Source: Phoronis australis
Lineage: Eukaryota; Phoronida; Phoronidae
Reading direction: 5' to 3'
Length of the DNA: 64,000 nucleotides
Assembly: GCA_002633005.1 (NCBI GenBank)
Contig: NMRA01000497.1
Location: 260,363 to 324,362, forward strand
Position numbers and translations under genes: made by a program. This document shows positions 37,504-50,305 of the stretch, one piece after another. The notes under the pieces are model-generated. The model made no database searches. It had not been told where the DNA came from and worked only from the letters and a program-made list of their open reading frames with translations. Within the stretch, counting starts at the first letter, position 1. Each line of letters starts with the position of its first letter.

Positions 37504-40500
37504 CTGAAAAGTAAAAGTGCATTAACATAACGATGGTGAAACTTTGTTCGTCGGTGCCTCTCGCCCAGTCCACACTTGTAGACTTAACTAAGAAAGTCCT
37601 AAAGACGCGATCTTAAGACATAAACACTGCAACTAACGTTCGCATTCGCAATTATGGCGGCGATAAATTTGTTTTCTGTCACACTAATGATTTAGAACGC
37701 TCACCATTTTGAAATTTGTCTCATATTGTTTCTTAGTCAAGTTAGAGCCGACTTAAAATTGTGAACCTAGAAAGAATGGTCAGTTCATTATTGATTGAGA
37801 CCAAACTTTACAAATCGGCATGTCACAGAGGGTCAGTTGAAGCGTCCGTCAATGTCTTGAGCAGTAACAACCTGCCATTTTTCTCGAAACCCAATCACTT
37901 CTCGGAGAGGTGTTGTAAGCTCCGTGTATAAGTGGCCTTAACTAAAGGTGAGTTTTGTTGACGGACATATTCTTGTTGCACCTTCAAGGATCATTTGCAT
38001 AAACAATTTTAAAGATCTACGCTACTGTTGTTTGTTTTAAATCGACTGGTACCTTGGACATCTAATCTAGCTCAGACTTTCAATTGCATAACGTGGTTGA
38101 GATTTTTGGAGGTTTCTTGAGGCACAACTGGGAGTGCATTTTGTCTGCCATGGGGCATTTAGAGATCAGTGACCATGTGACAAGTATTGAATCACATGGA
38201 ATTGTTTTTTGTAGTATCTCGAATGTATGAGCTAGCTCATTTCTGGGGGGGGGTGTCTTTTTGGTATTTGCTGGACCCATTCCAGAGTGCAGTTTGTCTG
38301 TCATGGGTCATGTAGTGTTCACTGCGGAACTATTGTTCGTTTTAAATCAGTTTTGGCCAGTACCTCGAACATCTAATCTGGCTCATTTTTGACACGTTTG
38401 TAAGATCCTCAGTCACCTACGCCCAGAGTGCAGACAACGGCAGACGTCCATTTCTGTATATACTGAGGTGGGCTCTAAGTGCTCCTGTGGCCAGATATTG
38501 GTACATGTACCACGTTCGTCTATGCTAGGTGCTCTGGGCTGCCGGTCTAAACGTAGGCGAGCGCTCGTGATCACCCTCAATAGGTTGTTCGCTTCAAAAT
38601 CCAAGATGGCGTTCAGCGTATCCTAAGAGTTTCAAGCCGATTACCTTGAGCAACGACAATGACTCTTTTTGAAAGTACACGAAGTGTGCACGACATGATT
38701 GATGGAAATAACTGTCGTAAGTTTGGTACCAAAAATGCAATCTAGTTTAGTTTTGTGGAGGATTGCTAAATAAGGGTTACAGGAGCCCGTCTTCGTTTTC
38801 TGAAGCTCCAACTTGTGTAAGTTAAACAACATACTGTAAAACTGGTAAGCTACGGTACCTTCTCATACATATGACCGTATTTTTCCCACGACTTCCACGT
38901 TGTAAACGTCCATTTCTCAGCAAGGTTTTTGCCGTGTCTTCTCATTTCTGGGATACTGGACGAGTCCAGTGCCCATATGTACATCTGTTGAAGTGGAGGC
39001 CAAGCGTTTGGAAAATCCCACTGTTGTCTCGAGGATGTGTCGGATGTAGGGATTCCACCCGGGTAATTCAGAACATCTTTCCTCTACAGATAGAAATAGC
39101 CGTTAAAACACGTGTATATGTTGCATATCCTCAGAGACATGAAAGTATAAGCCCACTTCTTATCACAAAAGTCAGTTTTTATTTACGGTTACGAAACTCG
39201 TCTGTTTTTTCCTGAGTACAAAACTGGTGTCATCGTTGTGCTTGTCAACAACTGAGAGTCATTTAATGCTTGCGACAAGGTAATACAAGTCGAATTGTCA
39301 CGGCGTGACCTCTTATTAGCCGAGTATGGCTCGAGGAACAACGAATTTCTTCAAAGCCACAAACCTCTTCTCATTTGAGTGAGGGACAAGATAAGATCAA
39401 CTTGATATCCGGAAATGGTCTAAATCAAAATTCAATATCTTCCACGTAGTGCCGGTTTATTGCCCCTTCAAAAAAATCCATTAAAATAGCAACCTCCCCA
39501 TGTCACAGAGAGGCAAATCGCATAATGGTAACTAACGAAAAACGATTGGAGCGTATGGTTTCAGTGTGCCTTACTTTCCCACATAACGGGTATTACGTTG
39601 GTGACGTCATGAACAGGTTTTCCCACATTCACGTTAAGGTCAGTTCAGTGCACCGTAAATGTAGGACCACGTGACCGGACTTAATTTCCCTTATACACCT
39701 TACGCAACACTCTACACACCTTCAAATAGTCTAAAACTTTTCTCTCGATTTCGCTTTTATTTTTTGTGCTATGCCCATGGCAACCGGTCCACAGTGGCGC
39801 AATAGAGGATGCGTAGAATTCGTTATTGCTTTCACTCGTGGCCATGTTGAAGTCATGCCATATTCCTTCGACGTCGTTCCATAAGATGTCTCGGATGGCC
39901 TTCTGACGCTCTTCACTTTTTTGTTGGTACATGTTGCTTTTTGCGGTATCACCTTCAGTTATAGGGGATATAGGCTTTGAAATGTAATCAAGATATTTAC
40001 TGGTACATGCAGATCAATACGTGGATTTACTTGCCACCATGTCAAACAACTAATGTAGAAAGCAAGATCTTAAAAAAGCTTTTTACATAAAAGCTCAGTA
40101 AAATCCGTGTGTGTGACAAAATGAGTTGCCAGCACTATTAAATCAATGAATTGATGTTTTTATTCTCAATTGTTCTACATAGTTGATGCTGTCGCGTATT
40201 TTAATTTTGGGAATCAGTCAACGGAATTAAATACAAAATTTACATTGTTATAAATGAAAATATGTTTTGAAAATGTCACGTACATGTACGTATTTGATGT
40301 TAATTACTTAAGAATTAATCTATCACTTTACCATAAATGGTGTGGTTTTCTAAAAATCTGGCGACGTTTGGTGCCCAAGATTTTGGATTTTCGCCTCACC
40401 TTATTATATTCCAACAACCGTAACTGATGAGTTTTTTGTTCAACAGACTTACCAATGACAGAGTAAAATTGAGACAGTAGCTTTTCGTTCCAACACAAGA

Positions 40501-43500
40501 TGGCGTTGAGGTCAACGGGCACTATGTCGCGAGTGGTTATTGTTGCCAAAGACAGGTTTCCAGGGGTGAACCAACGGGTTGAGAAGTCCCATCCTGACTC
40601 TGCCGCTGAAGCTATGTTCGAATACAACCTACTTTTGTTGGACGCATTCTTGGCAGTTTCTTCGTCTTCTCTCAGGGATTCGGGTCTGAGCAAAAAGTTT
40701 TTTAATGGAGTATAGTGAAGTTCGGGTGGTGTCGGTCTATTTTGAAAATCGGTGTCGTGCGTAATGATCAGGAATGTAAAGTTTTTGTGGCCGCATCGTA
40801 TATTAAACTGAGAAATATATGAAACATCATAATACCTCGATTAAGTGACTTCTTATCTTGGTAGATATTAGAAGTAAGCTCAGTAACTACTCAGGCCTAC
40901 CTATGATCACGATACATGTAACTACAATCCGGCATAAGACGTCATCACATCCGTGAATTGAAATTGCCTGAAATAAATGAATTTCCCCGGCTGACTCTGT
41001 TATATTGCATAGGCGATTGAAATTAAATCGCCGAGCAAAGCAATTTATTCGTCCTAGTCTAGAGGAAATACTAACCTCTCTGTTCTTTCCTAGTCCAAGA
41101 ATCATTTCAAATCAGAGCAATGAAGAAGAATTCACCGATTTTATAACATAAAATGGCCTAAATCGAAAGCGATTTTTCGTCAAAAGGCGAGAAATTATTG
41201 CCTGTTTAAATAATTCGCTGTGAAAAAAAGTTGCCGAGTAGCCACATACATAATCTGAAGTCAATGGAAACGGGGACGCATCATACATGTACCTTGATAC
41301 AATCCGACTTCCAACGGGCCCCTAAAAAAATTATGCATTTCAAATAATACTGTACCTCGGCTGTCCAATTTCTACAGCATATCTGGCTAGCTTGTACGTG
41401 TTGTTTCCACTTGATATTTCAACAGTTCTGTTGTTCAGCCAAAACTCGTATTCCTTTTCTAGTGTAGGAAGACTTCTTTTTAAAAAGTCCGTATCGTTAG
41501 TAGTCCTGTAGTACTCGCCAACCATTGGAATGAGAAGCGGTGGTTGACTCCGGCGCGTGTAGTACACTCGGCCGCCATTAGGGACGAACCCTAGACTAAA
41601 TTAGAAAGATCATCTACATGTATATTAAATCAAAGGCAATTTCTATTGATATTTCGTTAAAAGTAACATCCGTAAAGATGTCATCAATAGTAAAGTATCC
41701 AGATTTCACTTCCAAAAAAACCATTTAAATCAACCGAAGGAGATTCGCAAATACTCCCGTGCAAAGTACAAATACACTGCTGGCTTAAACACGCTTTTTA
41801 GTCTTGGAGCCAGGTATGTAAATGTCCATTAGTTTTCGATTTGGTTCACCCCTAAGACTGACAAATATTGGCGGGTACCTGCAAGAGTTGGCTCTCGAGC
41901 TAACGATGAGCTACAAAAACTTTTGGCCCGATTTTCAGCTAAATGAGAAAACGTAAATTTTAGGTTAAAACAGAATTAAAAAATGTTGCTAATTTTTTAA
42001 TGTCTTAATTACTGTATTAATTTTGTAATTTCCAGATACAAAACTGTAAAAACGCTTTCGATTATCTTTTGAAATAAGAGTATTTACAAGTGCGTTTGCA
42101 TTCTGTATACGATAGGAACGTTTAAAAACCATCTGTAAATATACCCAATACATATTATAAAGCTCTAGATTTGACAGATATTTTGTAATTAAAACAACTA
42201 TTTCATTAATCTGCGCATTTGCTTCACTTCACAGTCCAAAATACGTGACTTTAGACACAGCACTTATTTGTTCATACACGTTTTCGTCATTGAAATCTCT
42301 GTTCGTTCGTGGTTTAACGAGTTCTCAAAAGTATACGGGTAAGTTTTCCCTTGGGAGCAACGAGTGCCAAACGCATTCAAGAGACTCGTCAGTCTTGCAG
42401 AGTAGACAAACTAGTCTGGGGCAATCATTCTTTGGTTGTCAGGGATTTACATTTGACGTTCACCTACTGACCGAATTCTTTGGAGGAGACTGCCAGTTTG
42501 CTATGATGTATGGGGCCAGTTTCTTACATTACACTTGATATGGTGAAACCACATCCGTATTTTTATCGAGGTTTGGTCATGTCCTCAATATAATATTTGC
42601 TCATAATTTTAATTAATTGTCTTCTTAATGAATATATGACAACTTTTTATCAGGGTACGAAGCGTCTGACTGTGTTTGATATACAAGTAGGCATTTTGTT
42701 GCAATTTTCGATTTTGATGAAAATTTGTTTACCTAAAACATGGCCTAACAAAGTCCACGTGTAGAGAAATAGCATCTGAGGACATTGTTTGAAATTTCAA
42801 TTGCCAGTTTCAAAATAGACAGTTACAATACTTTTTAGCGCTGTCTCTACTTTTTGGTCGTAGACTTTTACGCATTCTTAACTGCCAACTTTCCAGCATT
42901 TTCTTATCGTTCTCTACACAAGCACTTTTCAGAAACAACTGCATGTGCCGAGTCAGGTTATATGCGTAAAAATATACACGCAAAAGACATAAATAACGGT
43001 CGTCATATGTTGGGGAAATTTCACTTGGCAGGTTTCTCTTGGAAGTAAAGAGCACAGAACGCATTCAAAAGATTCACTAGAGAAACAAGAGTGCACTTTT
43101 GCGTTTTTCCTTTTCCACAGAAACGCGCGTTTAGCTTTTAAGTTAAAGCATTTTTTCTAACATCATGTGTTGGCTGCGTCAATAGCTTCAGACCCGAGGA
43201 TAAATCAAATTCATTCAGTAGTAGTCTGGGGCCCTATTAAAGGAAACTGAATTTGCTAAGACAAATCTTAAAATTAAGTGAATTTTAAGATAAAACTCAA
43301 GATTGTCTTAACTACGTTCTCAGAAAGTGATCTTAAGATTGACTTCAGTTTTTGATTAGAGTTTTGTCTTTGTCTTAAGTTTAACATTTCAATGTTTGGA
43401 GGTTGAAACAACTCGTAGACTTAAGTAAAAATGAACTTGGTTTCTTGGAACGGGTTCCTGGCTCCTAGGCTATTCATTTGGAGAACCACAGACGACAAAT

Positions 43501-46500
43501 TGAGACCGCACTTGCTTCCCTTAAAACATTTCCTTAAAAAAATCGATGTAGTGTTATTACCTTGAAAGAGTTGACCATTTTCGAGAACAGTCTCAACATG
43601 GCTTCGGTTACAACCGGCAATTTCCGTCAAAATTAAGAAGACAATGTGACTGTGCAACTTACGTCTCTACAAAGGTCAAGAAGTTGCTGATCATCCCCTT
43701 TACAGTGCTATACATCTCTGACAGCAGCAAACCATTGATCACCCAATAAGAGTCCCAGTAGTACACTTCGCGGAATCTCCCGCCAGGAACTATGAACGGG
43801 TTTGGAAGGTAGATCAGGGAATACCGGTCGGGATTTGTCTTGACGTCATCCCGAATCTGTTCAAAAGATGGCAGTGTTATTCAAATGCAGTAGCCGACAA
43901 CAAAAGCGTGTCTTAAAAGAAGCTGAAATGTTATATTTCCTACAGTGTATGGTACCTTGAGAAGGTCGTCTTTGGATTTGTCAAATAAGTCGATTAACAT
44001 TCTCATATAGGATATTGCAGCTCGATATTCGCTGTCTTTCACAGTTGAATTTACGTCTAATGCCGCGGTCAGTGTGTGCACAATGTCACGCGCTTGTTGA
44101 CATAACAATGTTTTGGGAAAAATAACATCTATTCAATCACACCTCCCAAACTTTAAATGTGCACTTCACGTTACTAAACTACGTTATGAAACTAACATGA
44201 CCCATTTTTTCAAAACAAAATTTCCAGTCGAAATAACGATTATTTTTATGCACGGGTAGAGATTAGGTATCACCTGATGTATGCAGTTGCACACAAGAGC
44301 AACATACCTTTCGCCCCAATCTTTTCCACAGCTTGTTTATTGCCGATGCCCATTTCTTCAAATCCTGGTCTTTGATTTTGCCAAGAAACGCCGGGCTGTA
44401 GGATGAACAGAAATTATTACTACAATCAGGCTCTTACTGAAAAAATATCTTCGAAACAAAACAATAAATTATACGCAGCCCATATTGTGACAAATTTAAC
44501 GTCTGCAACAGTGTACGCCTCAGCAGTTATTGCTGGTAATATATTTGCCACAGCGCAAATGATTGCTCGCCAGATGTTGCGGGAGATATTGCTGCGCGTT
44601 TGCAGACATGGGCACAACCTGTGCTACATGGGGCAACAGGGCCGCGTTCCATGTACGCAAGGCACTAGCACGACTTTTGCTTCGAGAAATCTTCACTTAT
44701 GGAACGGAAACAGGATTCCTTATTAATGGCTGTCGAGTATGACTGTTTGACCTACTTCCGACACCGGAAACATTACGAGTTATTTTGATGGAGGTTGAAT
44801 TCAAAGACATTTATTTTTGTCCGGCAATTAAAGTTGCGGGGGGTGGTAACTTTAGAGAATAAGACGGCTACAACTCAAATTGACTCTCGGTCATTTTTAT
44901 ATACATACATTGAAAGTAATCATGACTTCTGATCTGGGTACAACAACCCCGAAAGCATTTTACAACACATTTTACAGTATCTCAGTAACAATAATGGCAG
45001 AAACATTTAATCGGTGTACCCAAAAAGTCTGACCTCAACATGTTTGAAGAGAAAAAACTTTTGAGAAAACTTGTAAAATATTATCCAGTTTGAAATCGAA
45101 ACAAATCAAAACCAATCGAAAGTCGTAAAAAGCAACGATTCAGCAACTTGAAACAGGAAAATCTAATTACACCTTTTCTAACCAATCACTTCTGTTTTGA
45201 CACATTTTGTCCATTTTGTCACATTATGTCTATTTTGGCTCATAATATCCTACTTGTTAGCCCCATTTTCTTCCTTTAAATCCATTTTCTCCCTTTTGGA
45301 TGGTTTCGATGCATNGCCGTTTTGAACAACTACGCTGAAGTTTCTCGTTTTGTATACAATTCCAGAACAGTTCAATGTTCCAACCTCCACAAACTTCTAC
45401 CTGCAGGTAGCGCTGCAATATTTAGAAGTTCTTGGCATTGCTTTAGACTAACTGGTATGAGTTGGCAATTACTCAGCAGAGCGATTCTACCACTCGTTAA
45501 TATCAGTGAGGTCTTTTTACCTTTCAACCCAATCATCGGGGATCCAGTTCTCAAACTCTGTACCTGGTCCATCAAAGAACTGTTCAACGAAGGCCTTAAT
45601 TGCCTCCCGGGAAGTATCGTTCAAATTTCTAAAGGCTGAGAGTACCGCTCCTGTAAAATGAGCATTTTGGATACATTTTTACGTGTTTCACTTAAGTGTA
45701 ATACAATTCAATATTGGCTACACGTGGGCGATGCACCATAGGGGACTGGGGGACTATAGACTCTCCACTTTTTCCAGTGCTACGGGGGCCCATGGGCTGG
45801 GGGGCTTTAGTCCCACCACTTTTTTTAGTGCTGCGCTGCCCATGCTACAGCATAACATAAATGTCTGCCGTAACCCGCTGTGAAGATGAGCTTTGAATGG
45901 TTATCTCCGGCGTGCCTTTGTTAATACTCATGGCGGATTCAGGATATCGGGACAGACACACGTTCGCGACATCTCTGAAACCTAAGACAACTGTACACCG
46001 GTGCCGTCTTAATCATGCCCAGAGGGGAGGGCTACCTGAATGGGTATGTGTGATAATTGCAAAGATTTGACAGTCGCATGCTCACGAATCTTCAAATCAT
46101 TCTCACTAACAACGGAATCTCGTGCACAAACTAATGAAAACAATCGTACAGCACACAAACTCTGCGGCCAACGGTCTAGTGTCATGTTAATTTCGACTTT
46201 GAGTTACTCATAGGGAATTACATCATTTTTGGCCGTAGGGAGTTGCTACCGCTCGACGTCATTAACGCTCAAGCATAGTTACTTCGTAATTTACCACGAG
46301 TTCACGTTATTCTACTTCCGAGCTACTAATTTTCTTGGTTCAGCTTCAGGACAGATATTGATGTCAATAGACGTCACGTAATGTATACCTGGAGAGTCCT
46401 TGAGTGTCATGTCGACAAATGTCTTGGAGTCATTGAAAAGTCTCGACTGCTGAACCGTGGAAAGCAGAGGGCCTTTACAGTATATTTCGCTGAAAATAAG

Positions 46501-48609
46501 AGACTTAAAGATTATCACTGAGCTACTCTGATACACTTATTTTTTGCATTTACGTTTTCAATTCGTTTTACTTGTCACGCAACATAACTATATACGTTGA
46601 AATGCCGACATCTGAAAGTTGGGTTAATGATTCACATTATGAAAAGTAAACAAACAAAATTTTGAGGCTTTGCTTATTGAAACATGGCATCGTAAACATC
46701 ACGTGACCAACTGTTGCGTTACCCACAATTCCACGGTGAACTAATTGTTTTGCATTGCCAGTGGCCAAAAATCAAACTATGCACCACGCAATGTGGCATC
46801 ACAACACGGTCCGAATCAACGGACGTTTTTACCGGCGCGAACATAACAAAAACAACGAAATTTCCCTTTATGCGTGCGCGATATTTCTTTAAAATTGGAT
46901 GACTCGTGGGATTCTGTGAAGGAATGAGCGAATTCTTGCACATTCCTTTTCTCCGCTAGGATTGCTACGAGCGCTGGTTGTTTCGGTAGCCATATTTGCT
47001 ATGGACGGCGAATTTTTATCATTAGTTATTTTCATATTAAAGGCTGATATGTTAATTACATTTGCCGAGTTCTGGTGCAACTAACTGATAACGACGTTGG
47101 ATGTTTTGTAAAACGCTGATGTTATTTTTGAAGACTAATTTATGATTCAAACGTAGGGATTTCCTCCGTGGGACCGTACACCGACGTACATTGACGTTTC
47201 CAGAGAACGTACATGTAACGTACATTCTGTGGATGACACCTGAACTCGACGAATTATTAATTTATGGCCTTTTCACGTAATTTTTTACTGTTAAAGTAAA
47301 AATCTTTCTTTACTTCTCGTTGACTCGATCAACATTTATATCTCACTTTAGGTCATGATATACGGTATTTTCCATCAAATCGGTGTTTTTCCACTTTTTG
47401 ATGCGCTTTTGTGTTGTATGTAATTGTTTTACGGTAACATGTGACAACTGCGCAACAAATGTGACAACGTGCATTCGTGAAATAATGATAAAAACACGGT
47501 CTTGAACGGGTTAGGCAGTGTTCAAATTTGAGCAATTTTATTTTAACAGTTCAAATTTTACTGCGCAAGATTGTCCTTCGAGCGCGGCTTTTAGATTAAT
47601 ACAACATTCCTAATTCGGAAACACTCCACTATTTTCCAGCTGGAATCCTTCCAGCTATTAGCGACTTCTCAAAAAATTCACAACAAAAGTCATTGATAAT
47701 CTTTATTAAGACAATGTGGAAATTTAAATTTCAATGCTTTTTATTCTATAGATTTCAATAGAGTTTCGAATTTTCAAAGTGGGGAATTCTGTCAAAAAAC
47801 AGCCTTTCGTGGGGGAAACTCGTCGTGAAAAAGACCTCCTTTTAAGCGGCATATCCCGTACCTTATCTTTACCACCGTGATATCCTAAAACACCTTTCTT
47901 AGACATTTGAGGCAAAACAGTTAGTTAATGGAATCCCACACCTTGTTTTCCACCATGGCTGGGTAACAGAACCTACATGTAAGTCTGGCTAAGATAGATA
48001 AAGAAAAATATACAAACGATTTCCCTTTCAGTATGTCAAAGTGGCTGCTCACCCGAAACTAGTTCCACGTATATTAGGTCATACAAAACCCAAAACCCCG
48101 CCGAGGGCGTTTTTAGCCTGTGAAATGGAACGGAGTAAATCATAACATATATTTATGATGCGTCAATTGGTCAGCGTGTGTCAAAAAGTGCTTCATCTTG
48201 ATCATGGTGTGCAATGGCGGCACACGGGGCAAGCCTCAAAAAGCGGGATGGTCCCCGGCGACAAAGGCGGAAGACTTCGCAAGTGTGCAGCGTACTTGTA
48301 GCATTGAAACGACTTGAAATATCTGTGTCCCTGTCGCCCTGATAAACGGAAAATCTGTTTGTTTTATCTCGTCCGATCGTACAGTTTGGCTGAACACGGG
48401 TGTAAAGTTAATCAGCACAACATGCACCTTGGTAGACCAAAACAGAGCCTGGCGCGTGTGGCTTCGATCGACTGAATCCTTAATCAAGACGGGATTGTGT
48501 GTAAAGCTTACCTGTCACATGCCGATACTTTAACAAGATAATCAAGGGTTTCTGTCCTTACGCTAACTAAAACAATGAGAACCTGGATAAAACACAGAGC
48601 AAGAGCCAT
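37243..48609 (-). CDS. treh: Trehalase (GH37), GPI-anchored type
   Basis: Hydrolyses alpha,alpha-trehalose to two glucose molecules at the cell surface. Ten exons join in phase to 1803 nt (600 residues; the human enzyme is about 583), in gene order: 48512-48609, 46389-46489, 45521-45650, 44308-44395, 43663-43856, 41356-41595, 40453-40685, 39720-39952, 38859-39083, 37243-37503. Visible: signal peptide about 1-20; EIYCKGPLL start of the catalytic domain; signature PGGRFREVYYWDSY (163-176); RSQPP; ESGWDFSTRW with the general-acid Asp 317; signature QWDFPNAWPP (460-469); MYEKYD with the likely general-base Glu 513, by comparison with E. coli Tre37A; GGGGEY and GFGWTNG. The hydrophobic C-terminus (about 586-600) fits a GPI-anchor signal, as in vertebrate intestinal trehalase. 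No catalytic residue is missing, so the enzyme should be active. Confidence 0.96.
38030..38440. repeat. Tandem repeat of about 155 bp in trehalase intron 9
   Basis: Three diverged copies of a TACCTCGAACATCTAATCTG-like stretch lie near 38050, 38214 and 38361. A CAGAGTGCAxxxTGTCTG-like stretch alternates with them (38128, 38284, 38428). Confidence 0.65.
38859..39083 (-). CDS. treh: Trehalase exon 9: signature 2
   Basis: Acceptor CTGTAG, donor GTACCG, phase 0-0. It contains GGIPTS, QQWDFPNAWPPLQ and the end of the MYEKYD motif. Confidence 0.97.
39720..39952 (-). CDS. treh: Trehalase exon 8
   Basis: Acceptor CTGAAG, donor GTGTGT. It encodes AIRDILWNDVEGIWHDF and NNEFYASSIAPLWTGC, standard for the family. 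Confidence 0.95.
40453..40685 (-). CDS. treh: Trehalase exon 7: catalytic acid
   Basis: Acceptor GCTCAG, donor GTAAGT. It contains AAESGWDFSTRW with the general-acid Asp, then IVPVDLNAILC. Confidence 0.97.
41356..41595 (-). CDS. treh: Trehalase exon 6
   Basis: Acceptor ATTTAG; the exon starts TCTAGGG so that phase 2 is kept. Donor GTACAG. It encodes GFVPNGGRVYYTRRSQPP and FWLNNRTV. Confidence 0.95.
41596..43662 (-). other. Trehalase intron 5
   Basis: 2.07 kb. Near 43245-43410 it contains several AAGAC/AATCTTAA-type short repeats in both orientations. No exon is recognised. Confidence 0.55.
43663..43856 (-). CDS. treh: Trehalase exon 5: signature 1
   Basis: Acceptor GAACAG, donor GTAAGT. 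It contains SLIYLPNPFIVPGGRF and the PGGRFREVYYWDSY signature. Confidence 0.97.
44308..44395 (-). CDS. treh: Trehalase exon 4
   Basis: Acceptor CCTACAG, donor GTATGT, ends in phase 0. It encodes WASAINKLWKRLGRK, the family's LWKKLGRK-like motif. Confidence 0.95.
44396..45520 (-). other. Trehalase intron 3, with an assembly N
   Basis: 1.1 kb, with an N at 45315. No duplicated flanks are seen beside this N, in contrast to the one at 16201. Confidence 0.55.
45521..45650 (-). CDS. treh: Trehalase exon 3
   Basis: Acceptor TTTACAG, donor GTAAAA. It encodes a helical stretch ending FENWIPDDWVE, matching the W-x-P-x-DW pattern of animal trehalases. Confidence 0.92.
45725..45844 (+). repeat. Interspersed repeat with GGGGCTATAGCCCC core (copy 2)
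   Basis: Two units with GGGGGACTATAG and GGGGGGCTTTAGTCCC, each followed by CACTTTTT-TAGTGC-like sequence. It lies in trehalase intron 2 and is related to 13205-13330 and 59865-59996. Confidence 0.75.
46389..46489 (-). CDS. treh: Trehalase exon 2
   Basis: Acceptor TTTTCAG, donor GTATAC. It encodes EIYCKGPLLSTVQQSRLF and KTFVDM, the conserved N-terminal region of animal trehalases. Confidence 0.95.
46490..48511 (-). other. Trehalase intron 1
   Basis: 2.0 kb. It contains ACGTACATGTAACGTACAT-like sequence near 47210. No exon or mobile element is recognised. Confidence 0.55.
48512..48609 (-). CDS. treh: Trehalase exon 1: signal peptide
   Basis: ATG at 48609 (reading leftward) in the context GCAAAATGG, then a Leu/Val-rich leader. 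It ends in phase 2 before GTAAGC. Joining to exon 2 forms the Ser of ACDSEIYC. Confidence 0.9.
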
Positions 48610-48820
48610 TTTGCTCAGTAGGTCAACAGAGAGCCTGGGTTAACTGTGACAGTGTTTGGAAATCTTATCATTGCATGAGTACGTGTATTCACCCGGACGA
48701 AGCTAAAGACGGATGGCTCTGCTCACAAACGGTGACCGCTTAGCTGAGGTTAATCACAAAATGGCCTCTTGTTCAAGCTGTAGATTCTTTTCTGACGGTG
48801 CAGGGATGGCAAGTGCATTA

Positions 48821-48978
48821 CAGTGGCGGATTTAGAGGGGGGCCATAGGGGCCAAAGCCGCCCTTAAAATTCTCCCAGATTTCATTTGGCATTTCAGGGG
48901 TACAAATGTCTGAGGGGCAAAATGTTGGCTAATAATCTGCCCTGGCCCCCCTAACTCAAAATCCTGGATTCGCCCCTG
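48821..48978. repeat. hAT-like miniature repeat (MITE), full-length copy
   Basis: 158 bp. It starts CAGTGGCGGATTTAGAGGGG and ends CCTGGATTCGCCCCTG, so the ends form imperfect terminal inverted repeats of the CAGxGGCGxATxxAG type seen in hAT elements. It has no coding capacity. No clear 8-bp target duplication is visible. Confidence 0.8.
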
Positions 48979-50215
48979 TTGATGACGTAATTTGGACCCG
49001 AAGGAGAGTGTGCCTTATGAAATTTTCGAATTACTGTTTTATTATCACCCTAATATTAAAATACCGGTAAATCATCACATACACCAATACGGTATCGTCT
49101 TCTCTATGTTAGACTCCATCCTAAGGACTCCCAGGAGACGCAACTGGACACCTGAAAGATTATGAAGACATAAATTTAGTTAGACAATTATTTTTTTCTT
49201 TTCATGTAGATCTAGACTGTTCTAGCTTCCAATGACACAAATTAACAAATGACTGCACTGAGGTGTAATTTTCATAATAAGTACCTTCACGAAAGGTATG
49301 TCCTAACAAAGTCCCTGGTGCTGCAAGTGCAACTCATTTATCAAGGGGAAAGAATTAGTGTGAACGTCACTTGTTCTGGAACAACTTGATACCCAAGGGA
49401 AATTGGCATCAACTTGTTCCACATCAGAAGGTAGAACAAATTGTTACAGATAAAGTTGTTCTGGAGGCAGGCCCAAGACACAGCGTAATAAATAAAGAAA
49501 CAAGGCCAACTAAATTCGAGGGCAGTACCAGTCCCACAGATAGGATTGACTGGGGACCTCGCAGCCTACAATGTACCAATTTTGTAACATATCACACCAA
49601 ATCATTATATTGAATGAATCTTGTGTTTCAAATCCTTACATGAACATTTTTTTTATTTTCATGACTAGTGTCACATTTAGTGATCAATGGTTGGATTATT
49701 GAATTATCGTAATCACAGACTATGACACCAGGTGAAAACACATAAAATGGAATGTCAAACACATTACCAATTTTGAACATAAAATTACTCACACTTTCGG
49801 CATAGAAAATTGCTCAAGAATGTATTATATAATTTTCAGTACAGCAGTAATCAAAATATCAGAAGCCTATTGGTGCCAATATGTAAGGTTGCGCCAAGGT
49901 GCATATGCCTGAATAGGCCTACGTACATAGGCGGTAATTATTTCATAATCCAGTATTTTATATACCCAGTATTTCGCGAACCAAGCATTTCATAATTGTA
50001 CAATATTACGATTCAGTATTAAATCCAAACAAAACGTTTTTGATATAATTAAATATGTTTCAAGAAAAAAGTCACTGTTTATTTGTTGATTTCGCTCGAG
50101 ACAAAGACTGATACTTCACATCCTGTATCTTTGTGTTAACAAAGGTTAGAGTATGAATTAAATGTTCTTTACTAATTTGAACTCAAACAATAAAGTGACA
50201 TAAGAAAAAAAAAAA

Positions 50216-50228
50216 CGTCACTGTGACG
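50216..50228. promoter_or_regulatory. CGTCA-CTG-TGACG inverted site upstream of the kinase start
   Basis: CGTCA and TGACG half-sites (CRE/bZIP type) face each other over 3 bp, about 80 bp before the proposed kinase ATG. This is a sequence match only; the spacing is not that of a standard full CRE. Confidence 0.3.
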
Positions 50229-50305
50229 CATTTTTCATGGCTGCATTCATGAAGAGAAGTCGTTTCTAAAGTGCTATTGAAATACTAATTTTGCGAAAAA
50301 TTAAT

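Larger units (their letters stand above)
48610..50305. other. Shared 5' region between divergent trehalase and kinase genes
   Basis: About 1.7 kb between the trehalase ATG (minus) and the proposed kinase ATG (plus). It should hold both promoters. I see no clear TATA box near either end. A hAT-like miniature repeat occupies 48821-48978. Confidence 0.6.

Noticed and set aside
43881-44108. Cassette exon of trehalase
   Set aside because: The flanking exon junction is phase 0, while available acceptors for this ORF give phase 1, so inclusion would break the frame. Kept only as a finding.
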